A DNA stretch of 64,000 bases from Salipaludibacillus aurantiacus (lineage in GTDB: Bacteria > Bacillota > Bacilli > Bacillales > Salisediminibacteriaceae), in NCBI RefSeq assembly GCF_900111295.1, contig NZ_FOGT01000007.1, positions 174,652-238,651 of the forward strand, written 5' to 3'. Made by a program: the position numbers and the translations under genes. A model generated the notes under the pieces. The model saw nothing but the letters and a program-made list of their open reading frames with translations. It was not told the origin of the DNA and searched no databases. Below, in pieces: positions 34,499-42,496 of this stretch (position 1 is its first letter; the number at the start of each line of letters is the position of its first letter).

Positions 34499-35342
34499 CT
34501 CAGATACAACCACTCTCCGCCCTACTGATTAATTACTACTCTCTCTTCTTCTTAGTAAAAATAAAAATCATGTATGGGATGCTAGGTTAGAAAAGGAAAA
34601 GATGATCACTACGATCGTTACAATTATCAATTCAGTTTAATTAGAACTGAGCCCTTCAGGTCTTTTATAACGCTCTTCGTTTCAACCTGATAACCATGTC
34701 AAAAGAAAAAGTACATTAACTAAAGTATAATGAAATCCCCACCTAATTAATAGCTGGGGATTATTTGACGCTTACTTTGCAATTTCCCAGAACTAAACCA
34801 AGTTCTTCTCTCAAATCACATTCAGCTCATAAACCTTGCACGGGTCTATGCCAGTCCCACCACAACTGTAACACTCTTTATTCAAATTATTCCCCTATTA
34901 TGGAAAAAAAATCTAATTTATCAGTTAATATCATAAATTCGAACCTTTAAGGGCCTTCCGGTTCACCACTAATATACTAATAAAGCAGGCGTTTCCATCG
35001 ATAAAAAAGGGTGGAGCAGGCCGACATTCAACAGACCGGTAACAAACAAAGTACCCATCGCCGCCCCACCGGCCCAAGACCTCTTCGTAATACTAAAGAT
35101 CTTTTGTAAAACCTTCTGCGAAACTAGTTTTACTGGAGGCGGCAATGTGACCACCCTGTGGAGCCGTTGATTTCTGTTATAATAATGAAAAAGAATTCCA
35201 AGAGGTGAAGGAAAATCCAAAGGTTTTATTTATACTTATTTATGCTTTATAGCTTATCAAAAATTAATTAAAGACTTAATGCAGGTATAGATACCAAGGC
35301 ATAGGTCACCAATCCCTTTGGATGGGACTTTTTTATAATAGC
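34499..35342. other. Gene-poor stretch
   Basis: About 840 bp without a convincing gene. It contains a palindromic element copy (34733-34777). An 83-codon minus-strand frame (34969-35220) with a hydrophobic C-terminus has no ribosome site and is probably chance or a relic. Confidence 0.4.
34733..34777. repeat. Palindromic element, copy 1 (partial)
   Basis: AATCCCCACCTA and TAGCTGGGGATT form the hairpin, and the right flank TTTGACGCTTACTT is identical to that of the 49089-49147 element. The left flank has diverged. Confidence 0.65.
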
Positions 35343-36542
35343 TCATCCCACTAAAATTAAGAGACACTTTTTTTTATGCTTAATCCAAAATTCATACTGC
35401 TCTCTCTTATTGTTTTTACTTCCGTTTGCACTATGAAAATCAATGTGACAAGATTTGCACAGGGTAACTCCATTTTCTGGATCTGTTCTTTTTTCATCAC
35501 ACCAATGATAGCCATCTAGGTGGTGGACAACAAGTTCTCCACCTCGTTGACAGCAGCAAAGACATGTAAAATCATCGCGAAAAAATACATCCTCTCTAAA
35601 TTTCGTGTACTCATTATATTGTCTTCTTTTAACCCTATCAGCCATTTCCCGTTTTGGGTTCCATCTTGGACTTTTTTCCCCTGTTCTGTTAATCACTCCA
35701 CAATCAAAGCAACCATGTCCACTTTTAAAATGACAGTACTTTATTGTTCCAACGTGGCCTTCAGGGCATAAATAAACAAGTTTTTGACTTGAATTAAGAT
35801 AATTCGGTGATAAGATAAAATACCCTCGATCTTTAAATTTTTCCTGTATATATTCATAAGAGTGGCGATCTCGATTACCTGTTTTCATCCCTCTACACTT
35901 ACCACAATCACTTAAGTTATAATAAAAAGAACTAAAAGTAATGAAATGTTTATGATTATTTGGACATATGAACTCTAACTTTTGTTCAACATTTCTATAG
36001 GATTCAGTTAAAAGTTGGTAGCCTCTGGAGTCAAATATTTCTTTTACAAATTGATAATTGAAACGAGTTAAACTACAACGGTTTTCAATTCTACATTTTT
36101 TACATCTGGTTCCATTTTTAAACTTATTCCAGTTAGTTTTTCCATCGTGCCCTTTATTACAAATAAATTTTAATTCAGCTTTAGCATTTCTTACCTCACT
36201 AAGAAGTTGATAACCTTCTTTATCGAAACAATTCTCATAATAACTCTGCAGATGTTGTTTACAATTATTAAAACCTAACTTTTCAAATTGTCTATAATAA
36301 CTGCAAAAAGACATTTTTTTACCTCTCCCACAAGTGTCACACCTCACATCCACTTTCATTTTGGAATAAATAGGAAGATCTTGAGCATTAACCTTAATTT
36401 CATCATATAGTTTGGTAAACTTATAACCCTTATTCATGTAATATTTTTTATGCTTGCTATTCCAATTCACCAATACCTCTTGATTTTTAACCAAAGTCAT
36501 ATACTCAACCCCATTTCCCAAAGTTAAAACAATTGTTTCCAT
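35343..36542 (-). CDS. HNH endonuclease with repeated zinc-ribbon-like modules
   Basis: A 399-residue protein. Residues 1-45 are unidentified. Four modules of about 60-70 residues follow, each with F-x(2-3)-GY-x-LL...KL-x-(F/Y)-x-C-x(2)-GH and a CxxC pair (FICNKGHDGKTNW, TRCKKCRIENR; LEFICPNNHKHF, DCGKCRG; LVYLCPEGHVGT, HGCFDCG), typical of DNA-binding repeats of free-standing HNH endonucleases. The C-terminal HNH domain has FREDVFFRDDFTCLCC, LVVHHLDGYHWCD and NGVTLCKSCHIDFH. This matches phage and mobile intron-type HNH enzymes. The start is uncertain (36542 or 36500, both with weak ribosome sites). It is flanked by gene-poor DNA, which suits a mobile gene. Confidence 0.8.
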   Translation of the reverse strand: METIVLTLGNGVEYMTLVKNQEVLVNWNSKHKKYYMNKGYKFTKLYDEIKVNAQDLPIYSKMKVDVRCDTCGRGKKMSFCSYYRQFEKLGFNNCKQHLQSYYENCFDKEGYQLLSEVRNAKAELKFICNKGHDGKTNWNKFKNGTRCKKCRIENRCSLTRFNYQFVKEIFDSRGYQLLTESYRNVEQKLEFICPNNHKHFITFSSFYYNLSDCGKCRGMKTGNRDRHSYEYIQEKFKDRGYFILSPNYLNSSQKLVYLCPEGHVGTIKYCHFKSGHGCFDCGVINRTGEKSPRWNPKREMADRVKRRQYNEYTKFREDVFFRDDFTCLCCCQRGGELVVHHLDGYHWCDEKRTDPENGVTLCKSCHIDFHSANGSKNNKREQYEFWIKHKKKCLLILVG

Positions 36543-36650
36543 TCCTAAAAAATATATACAAAATAATTAAATATGTAGATTTCGATAATAGATAATTTTT
36601 TCAAGAAGGGGACTAGGCACCAGCATTTACTATGGATAGCTATTCTAATA

Positions 36651-36792
36651 TATACCGGTGGAGTAGCAGCTTTCTTAATTCTTGGCAGCTTTTTAAACTT
36701 ACTTAAATAAATGTGAGTTGACGCGCTCCTCTAAGGCTATTTTCCCTTTCCATACTAAAGCGGAGTCCCCTTTCAAAAGGAACTCCGCTTTT
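36651..36792. repeat. Direct repeat flanking the toxin-antitoxin pair, copy A
   Basis: About 142 bp shared with 37722-37860, including TATACCGGT, CTTGGCAGC, GTGAGTTGACGCGCTCCTCT and an end hairpin (AAAGCGGAGT...ACTCCGCTTT) with a plus-strand T-tract. The two copies bracket the HigBA-type genes. Confidence 0.8.
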
Positions 36793-36853
36793 TTTATTTT
36801 TCCGTCCTATATCTATCAGCCAGGCCTGATAAACCCTTTTCCTCCTGAACGTT

Positions 36854-37150
36854 TCACGTTTTTAAAGTCATGTTTTTATCTTCATTACCTGGTGTTCCAT
36901 CAATAATAAAGGGAGTTCCTAAAGCTTTGGATATTTTTAATAAAGTCTCTACTTTAGGACTGGTTAACCCCGCTTCTATTCTGCCAATTGTTGATTTAGG
37001 AATATTAGCCAGATCCGCAAGTTCCTGCTGCGATATCTTTAATTTCTGTCGTTTTGATTTTATTTGTGCTGCTATTTGACCTTCTAACTGAAGACTTTCT
37101 ACATGGTCATTACCCCTAATAGCTGAGTATTTTTTTAAAAAGTCGCTCAT
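36854..37150 (-). CDS. Xre-family antitoxin (HigA-like)
   Basis: A 98-residue protein; ATG 37150 (MSDFLKKYSAIRG) is chosen over the longer frame because GGGGGA lies upstream and because it leaves the toxin gene untouched. Residues 30-85 are a helix-turn-helix of the Xre type (KSKRQKLKISQQELADLANI, then PKSTIGRIEAGLTSPKVETL). It starts 38 bp after the toxin stop, the toxin-first order of HigBA modules. It should bind the toxin and repress the promoter at 37657-37685, which contains a short palindrome. Confidence 0.87.
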   Translation of the reverse strand: MSDFLKKYSAIRGNDHVESLQLEGQIAAQIKSKRQKLKISQQELADLANIPKSTIGRIEAGLTSPKVETLLKISKALGTPFIIDGTPGNEDKNMTLKT

Positions 37151-37187
37151 ACCTTTTCCCCCTTTCACCCTAGTAAAGGTTCTGATC

Positions 37188-37625
37188 CTAAATACAGTAA
37201 TATTCATAATTCAACTCGGCTGGCTGTAAATCATGACGCTTAATCGCGCCATTGTATTGTTTATCAAAATAATAAAGCAAAATGACTTTATGGAAATTAT
37301 GAATAGCATAAATGATACGGTGGTCTCCCGTGCGCCTGCCTGGTACCCCCCACCTATAGAAGTTAGGATACCGTGTATACACATCAAGATGCTTTAGCGA
37401 TGGAGGTGTTTCATCTTCATCTTCAACTTCAACCGTTCCATTAGTCTCTTCCGGATAAGGATTAAGACTAATTATAGTAAGTTGTCTTGCATAATTATCC
37501 GCCAGCTCACACCATAATCCCGGTTTACCTTTTCTGACTTCTTGTTCAGCCCAGTATAAAATTTCCTCTTCGAAGTCTGCGACATGTCCTGTATAAACGA
37601 TTTTAAAGCGTTTATACTCCTGCAT
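37188..37625 (-). CDS. RelE/HigB-type toxin
   Basis: A 145-residue protein. The C-terminal half shows the RelE-superfamily core (RRTGDHRIIYAIHNFHKVIL, then LYYFDKQYNGAIKRHDLQPA). It has an acidic insertion (GTVEVEDEDETPPS) in the middle, making it longer than typical HigB (about 95-110). RelE-type toxins cleave mRNA on the ribosome. It lies upstream of its Xre antitoxin in one operon, inside a pair of direct repeats. Confidence 0.82.
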   Translation of the reverse strand: MQEYKRFKIVYTGHVADFEEEILYWAEQEVRKGKPGLWCELADNYARQLTIISLNPYPEETNGTVEVEDEDETPPSLKHLDVYTRYPNFYRWGVPGRRTGDHRIIYAIHNFHKVILLYYFDKQYNGAIKRHDLQPAELNYEYYCI

Positions 37626-37656
37626 ATGATTTACCCTTCTTTATATTATTACCTTT

Positions 37657-37685
37657 ATGATAGCATCTATGCTATTAAGTTTCAA
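37657..37685 (-). promoter_or_regulatory. Promoter and operator of the HigBA-type operon
   Basis: Read on the minus strand: TTGAAA (37680-37685), a 17-bp spacer, and TATCAT (37657-37662). The palindrome ATAGCAT/ATGCTAT (37660-37675) overlaps the spacer and the -10 box, where an Xre antitoxin would bind. Confidence 0.7.
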
Positions 37686-37721
37686 TTAATTATTTATTGA
37701 TGCAAACGATACGTTTAAACG

Positions 37722-37860
37722 TATACCGGTTGAATTGCTACTATCTTAAGTCTTGGCAGCTTTTAAACTTACTTAGAGAAATGTGAGTTGACGCGCTCCT
37801 CTAGGCTATATTCCCTTCCCTTACTAAAGCGGAGTCCCCCCTCTAAGGAACTCCGCTTTT
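37722..37860. repeat. Direct repeat flanking the toxin-antitoxin pair, copy B
   Basis: The second copy of the 36651-36792 repeat, roughly 85 per cent alike by eye and ending in the same hairpin (AAAGCGGAGTCCC/GGAACTCCGCTTT). Confidence 0.8.
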
Positions 37861-37900
37861 ACTTAACATTTCCTGCCTGTTGCTTGCGCAGATACCCATA

Positions 37901-38781
37901 TTAACGTACGATCCGAATATGGTCTTCCACTTGATGATACCGTATACTCGTATGGTCATTAGGATCTAAACCTGCACACTTGAATAGCCCGATGAAACGG
38001 TAACGGTTCATGCCAAGGTTGTCTTTATATTTTGCAAATACTGCTCGTTGCTGATCCTGATCGACCTCTTTTTGAAACAGTGTTTTCCGGTTTTCAACAA
38101 TTTCAGCCGATTCGTGGGATTCGTCTATATAGGCCAGTCTGATGCCAACGTATTAATCCACCCTTTGGCCATGGATTTTTTAACCCCGTCAACCTCAACA
38201 GACAACTTCGGACACCACAGCCACGTATTCTCATACACTCTGAAATAACTTTTCTGATAACGTTTCGCCTGTTTCCCAAACACGGTGTTGGCAATATCTT
38301 TAATGTCTTTAAATGAAACAGTGTATATATACTCAACACATCTATTTCTTTTAATTGAGCCAACTCTAGTTCATACGTTATTCAGCTTAACTCTTTGTTT
38401 GCAGCACGCTCCTGAATAACCGCCACAACTTCCGTAATCTGTTGTTCAATCGCTTCAATTGATTGCGTGGCATCCACTCTTAAACAGAGAAAATCATCCA
38501 TCGCCTCTTCGTTAACGGAAGCAATAATGTCATCCATCCTGAGTTCATCCGCTGCTACCTGCTGTTTATCATGGGCTTCATCAACTTCCACTCCAATATG
38601 AAGCTGGGGGAAGTACAAATCAATTAAGGCATAGGAGCCATTTGCCCGTTTTATATTGCTAGCTGACTGGAAGAATGTCCAGGTTATTAAGCTTATGCCA
38701 GATGGCAGTTAGAATATTGTTCTCACAATCTTTCCGTTTTGTTCGGGAAAAAGTTCTTACTAAATAGTCCCGTTTATTCAT
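37901..38781 (-). pseudogene. Decayed PD-(D/E)XK-like nuclease gene
   Basis: Minus-strand coding remains begin with ATG 38781 (MNKRDYLVRTFSRTKRKDCE, then ILTAIWHKLNNLDILPVS) and hit a stop. In the next frame follow RANGSYALIDLYFPQLHIGV, EVDEAHDKQQ and LCLRVDATQSIEAIEQQI. Further shifted fragments are VSFKDIKDIANTVFGKQAKR, NTWLWCPKLSVEVDG and RYRFIGLFKCAGLDPNDHTS, ending at the stop 37903-37901. D-x(8)-GVEVDEAH looks like a PD-(D/E)XK active site. At least two frameshifts and stops make it inactive. The end of the gene is repeated at 25162-25241. Confidence 0.65.
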
Positions 38782-39006
38782 GCGCTACACCTTTTTTCTT
38801 TTTTAAGATAAATTAATCGTTTATACATTTTTCAGTATAAATAACAGATACTGGGAATGTGTTCTCTTTGAACTACTTCTACCGTGCAATTCTTTTAAAT
38901 CGAATCGTCACTATTTTCAGTATTAACTAATGACACCGATTAAATCCTAAGGAAAGTAATAATGATTCAGTCGCTATATGTTCAACTTTTTTCTAAATAT
39001 ACAAAA
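38782..39006. other. AT-rich intergenic region
   Basis: No gene, clear promoter or repeat was seen between the decayed nuclease and the terminator at 39007. Confidence 0.4.
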
Positions 39007-39030
39007 GCTCCCGCTCTAAAAGAGGGGAGC
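39007..39030 (-). terminator. Terminator of the small membrane protein gene
   Basis: On the minus strand GCTCCCCTC-TTTTA-GAGCGGGAGC is followed by TTTTGT. It lies 105 bp after the stop codon of the gene at 39135. Confidence 0.65.
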
Positions 39031-39134
39031 ATTATTTTCACATACGTATGCTTGTCATATGTGCCATATTTTTGAAAAATCATAATTTATATGTTTATTT
39101 TATAAGTGATAAGGTGATCAGTCACAGGCACTTA

Positions 39135-39467
39135 TTAAGCACCTACAGAAGCTGCTGTGTCAGAGGAAATTATTCCTCTTGATTGCAGCTCAGCTTTCGC
39201 TTCATCACTTGCTGGATGGTAGCCTTTTTCTAACAGGTCTTTAATATAAAGTTTATTATAAACAAATGAGAAAATGATTCCTGGGATCCAAGCACCAAAA
39301 CCTAATGTAAAGAATGCCGCTACTGCTGCAGTAATAAACATAATTGCTGCCCACTTCAAATCTCCTCTAAACAAAGCCGGAAAAAAACCGAAGAAAAACG
39401 TCGTCCAGCTAAAACCAAGCTTTACCTCCTTCGTTACTCCAGCTTCGTTTCTTAATTTTACCATCAT
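39135..39467 (-). CDS. Small membrane protein of the HrgC/DUF2628-like type
   Basis: A 110-residue protein with AGGAGG eight bases before ATG. Residues 17-60 hold the family pattern LGFSWTTFFFGFFPALFRGD and a second hydrophobic helix (IMFITAAVAAFFTLGFG), and a third segment (WIPGIIFSFVYNKLYIKDLL) follows. The tail (HPASDEAKAELQSRG) is soluble. Such proteins are widespread in bacteria and prophages; the function is unknown. It is transcribed alone. Confidence 0.65.
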   Translation of the reverse strand: MMVKLRNEAGVTKEVKLGFSWTTFFFGFFPALFRGDLKWAAIMFITAAVAAFFTLGFGAWIPGIIFSFVYNKLYIKDLLEKGYHPASDEAKAELQSRGIISSDTAASVGA

Positions 39468-39602
39468 GATGTAACCCTCCTTAAGTATTATGTATAAACA
39501 CCTACCAAGTATATCATTAATTTCATAATGTGGTAATATTTATCTATTATTTAAGTCTCGCATATTAATTTCCGATATTGTGCGGGTAACAAAAATAACA
39601 AA

Positions 39603-39622
39603 GCACCGGCTAATGCCGATGC
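39603..39622 (-). terminator. Possible terminator of the LuxR-type regulator gene
   Basis: GCACCGGC and GCCGATGC pair across TAAT with one wobble. The minus strand continues TTTGTTATTTTTG. It is 120 bp downstream of the gene's stop. Confidence 0.5.
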
Positions 39623-39742
39623 CCAGTAGAGTTCAGTTATCCAGAATTATAACTTATCAATTCAAGATGACGTGAGATATGCTTTAATCCGGCATTCATT
39701 AATGAAAAGATGAAGACCCACACATAATTGTGTTTAATTTTA

Positions 39743-40447
39743 TTATCTGCAAGTGTATATCCATCCATTACGGATAACTTCTACAGCAGCAGCCGTTCGG
39801 CTAGACGCTTTCATCTTTTTCAACAAGTCACCTAAGTTTTGAGATATAGTGGATTGAGAGAAACTCATTTTGTTAGCAATTTCTGAAACGTTATACCCAT
39901 CTAATAAAAATTGAAGCAATTGATATTCTCTCTCAGATAGATTTATTGTTATTTTATTTTTATTTAATATGAACTTTTTAACCGGTATAGAGGATGGAGT
40001 ATTAATATTAATGACTGATATTAATTCTTTTTGTAAATCATGGTCTAAAAACATTTCATATTTTTCTAAAGAACTAAGAACAGTTTTATATTCATTGGTT
40101 AAGTACGTTAATGATACGATACCCTTTATAGGCAGGTATAAATATTTTATGATATTTTTATCCAGAGATCCGCTTATTACAAGTACCGTTCTAGTATGAC
40201 ATAGGTTGTTTTGTATAATAGTTTTTAATTGCTGTATGATATCTTCTCTATATCTATCAACAACATAAAAATTCCAGTATTTTTTGTCATTTTTTATATC
40301 TGGACTTTTCATTTCAATATAGTTTCTAATATTTCCAACTAAATTTGCAGGTAACATGTTTTTCGAATCATAAAATATGATATTTTCGTGTGTCAGTTTT
40401 TGGTTAATAGAAATACACTTATTTTTTCCCTGATTCTCTATTATCAT
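39743..40447 (-). CDS. LuxR/NarL-type transcriptional regulator with degenerate N-terminal domain
   Basis: A 234-residue protein with AAAGGAGAG before ATG. The C-terminal 65 residues are a LuxR-type helix-turn-helix (LSEREYQLLQFLLDGYNVSE, then IANKMSFSQSTISQNLGDLL). The N-terminal 150 residues do not show a normal receiver: an expected phospho-acceptor Asp with a following MPG motif is not visible, although the alternation (VVDRYREDIIQQ, then TVLVISGSLDK) is receiver-like. This resembles CsgD-type regulators, which control biofilm and surface polymers. Its neighbours are a surface adhesin and an unidentified enzyme. Lower GC than the flanking genes suggests a separate history. Confidence 0.75.
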   Translation of the reverse strand: MIIENQGKNKCISINQKLTHENIIFYDSKNMLPANLVGNIRNYIEMKSPDIKNDKKYWNFYVVDRYREDIIQQLKTIIQNNLCHTRTVLVISGSLDKNIIKYLYLPIKGIVSLTYLTNEYKTVLSSLEKYEMFLDHDLQKELISVININTPSSIPVKKFILNKNKITINLSEREYQLLQFLLDGYNVSEIANKMSFSQSTISQNLGDLLKKMKASSRTAAAVEVIRNGWIYTCR

Positions 40448-40631
40448 TTAATGTACTCTCCTTTCATCCATCACTCGCTCTTTTAAACCTTTAAGTTACA
40501 TGTATTTAGTTTAAACTCTGAATATATACAAAACATATACATACTTATTTTGAGTTATATTAAAAAGCAGTCAGCTCAGCTTCCGCCTATGCTAACCGTC
40601 ACATCTTACATCATGTTTCCTACGATATAAT

Positions 40632-42338
40632 TCAAGGCTTATACTCTATAATCCGACCACTTAAATGATGATGATTTAACTTCCGTTCATCTCTATTTAA
40701 AGAAAAAGCACTTTGATATTGAACATAACCAGAGATATAATGCTCAATATCATCAATTCTCACTCTGTACCCATGATGTTTAATAAAAAATGATCCAAGT
40801 ATTCTCTGAGGATTTTTAAAATACATCGCAACTTCAGGGTAGAAATATCCCAGTCTCTGATAATCTGCACGATTATGAATAACGTTAAGAAACTCATCTT
40901 CGTTCATATGTTCCTCTATTAAATCTTCATAACCATATTGTTTTGCCTTCTGAAGTAAGTGGTAAGTCGCCATCAGCATTTCTAAAAATGTCGGAAATGT
41001 CGTTTCCCTGTTCTTAATGTAATCTAAGTATCCCGCAACATTTTTAATTCCAAATTCAAAGTATCTCTTGTCATTCTCAATTTGAACCAATTCATTGGTA
41101 CAATATCCGAGCCAATGATCGTGGTATTTCCAATATTTCTCTTCAATAAATTTCTCAAAAAGTAATTTAACTGTATCCAACCAAATAGGATTTTTGTCGA
41201 TTTGATATAGCCTAAGCAGTGCAAGTGCGGCTTCACCATCATAGTAAACCACCCGAAATTTATCTTTTACTGTCAATGAAGGGTAGTTTAAAACATGAGT
41301 AGTTGAGGCATTCTCTGAATCTACCATATGCAGGATACCTTTTGCTGCAGCTTGTCCTGCTTTAAGCAGGTCCAATTCATCCGGGTAGTATTTCAGATAT
41401 TCACATATTGCAAAAACAAATGCTGCGTTCTGGCCTAATTTAATCTCTTTGATATTATTTGAATCATCGTATACAAATGCCGCACCTTCATATTCATATA
41501 AATAATGGTCTATGATGTAGTCAAGCGGTGGTTTCGCTACACTTACATCCTGTTTCAAATATGCCAGGCCTTCAATTAAAGCATATGTCGAAGATGAATG
41601 CCTTAAATTATTATAAAAATTAATTTTTTTATCAAAATGCGGGAAGTAACCATACACATATTGACCACCTTCTTTGATTTGCTCTTTTAAATAGGAAACG
41701 CTTGTATGAATCAGTCGATCAATCTCCTCATGATGATTTTCGATTCTGCGTAACCCTTTATTGTAGCCACGATCATGAAGCTCTATTATTTCATCCTCTT
41801 CAATAAAGTAACTTTTCGTATAGAATTTAATCACTTGCTTTGTTTTATACGTTTGGTTTCGGTATGGTTTATATTTAGATTTTAATTTCGCTTTTTTTGG
41901 ATATTTATACTTATCTAAATAGTTATTTACATTCGTTTCTGAAAAAAATAACCCTGTTTTATCTTTACTTGGTTTTAAAAAAGCGTTCGCATTTATTTCT
42001 TCAGGTAAAAATGATAAAATATAATCTTTATCATAACTTACACCATAATCGATATAGTTTCTCCTAGTCATTTCCATTTCTTTTTTCAAACTTTCAAATT
42101 CAACCTGTTTTGTATCTGTGATAATATCAATTTTTATCCATTCAGGAAAATTCCCAGTTTTATCTTTAAAACCTAAACAAAGGTCAAAAATTTTATCATT
42201 TAAATATCGTGATACTTTTAACCTTTTTACTTTTGCTTTCACTGTTGGACTAGCTAAGCTAACAAAAATATAATTGCCTAATTTTTCGTTCTTCTCTATT
42301 TTTTTCACTAGTGAACTGATTCGATCTAACATTTCCAT
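40632..42338 (-). CDS. Unidentified protein with an (alpha/alpha)-barrel-like C-terminal domain
   Basis: A 568-residue soluble protein with no signal peptide (start at 42338, MEMLDRISSLVKK, with AGGGGG upstream). The N-terminal 130 residues (NYIFVSLASPTVKAKVKRLK, then TRRNYIDYGVSYDKDYILSF) form a separate module. Residues about 200-550 show repeated helical hairpins with aromatic and acidic motifs (NLRHSSSTYALIEGLAYLKQ, VVYYDGEAALALLRLY, YHDHWLGYCTNEL, then IKHHGYRVRIDDIEHYISGY), typical of (alpha/alpha)6-barrel sugar-active enzymes, though I cannot assign a family. It lies directly downstream of the repeat adhesin on the same strand, with a hairpin between. A role in modifying the adhesin or making a wall polymer is inference. 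Confidence 0.55.
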   Translation of the reverse strand: MEMLDRISSLVKKIEKNEKLGNYIFVSLASPTVKAKVKRLKVSRYLNDKIFDLCLGFKDKTGNFPEWIKIDIITDTKQVEFESLKKEMEMTRRNYIDYGVSYDKDYILSFLPEEINANAFLKPSKDKTGLFFSETNVNNYLDKYKYPKKAKLKSKYKPYRNQTYKTKQVIKFYTKSYFIEEDEIIELHDRGYNKGLRRIENHHEEIDRLIHTSVSYLKEQIKEGGQYVYGYFPHFDKKINFYNNLRHSSSTYALIEGLAYLKQDVSVAKPPLDYIIDHYLYEYEGAAFVYDDSNNIKEIKLGQNAAFVFAICEYLKYYPDELDLLKAGQAAAKGILHMVDSENASTTHVLNYPSLTVKDKFRVVYYDGEAALALLRLYQIDKNPIWLDTVKLLFEKFIEEKYWKYHDHWLGYCTNELVQIENDKRYFEFGIKNVAGYLDYIKNRETTFPTFLEMLMATYHLLQKAKQYGYEDLIEEHMNEDEFLNVIHNRADYQRLGYFYPEVAMYFKNPQRILGSFFIKHHGYRVRIDDIEHYISGYVQYQSAFSLNRDERKLNHHHLSGRIIEYKP

Positions 42339-42444
42339 AACACAAAATCCCCCTTTTTGGCTATTCATATAGGTTAAAATCATACAACTATTAAATCATC
42401 ACTCACCTGTCTAAACTCACTTCGTTTACCCTTACCAATATGTA

Positions 42445-42480
42445 AAATTCCCCCCCCATCCTAAAAGGTGAGGGGGAGTT
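42445..42480 (-). terminator. Hairpin after the repeat adhesin gene
   Basis: On the minus strand CTCCCCCTCACC-TTTTA-GGATGGGGGG is followed by AATTTTAC. It would reduce transcription of the downstream gene. Confidence 0.65.
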
Positions 42481-42496
42481 TATCCGTTAATTCTAA

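Noticed and set aside
34969..35220. An 83-codon minus-strand frame with a hydrophobic end
   Set aside because: No ribosome site, no recognisable family and atypical composition. Kept only as a possible relic.
36610..36710. A hydrophobic peptide frame (WIAILIYTGGVAAFLILG) inside direct-repeat copy A
   Set aside because: No start codon with a ribosome site, and the second repeat copy does not preserve the frame.
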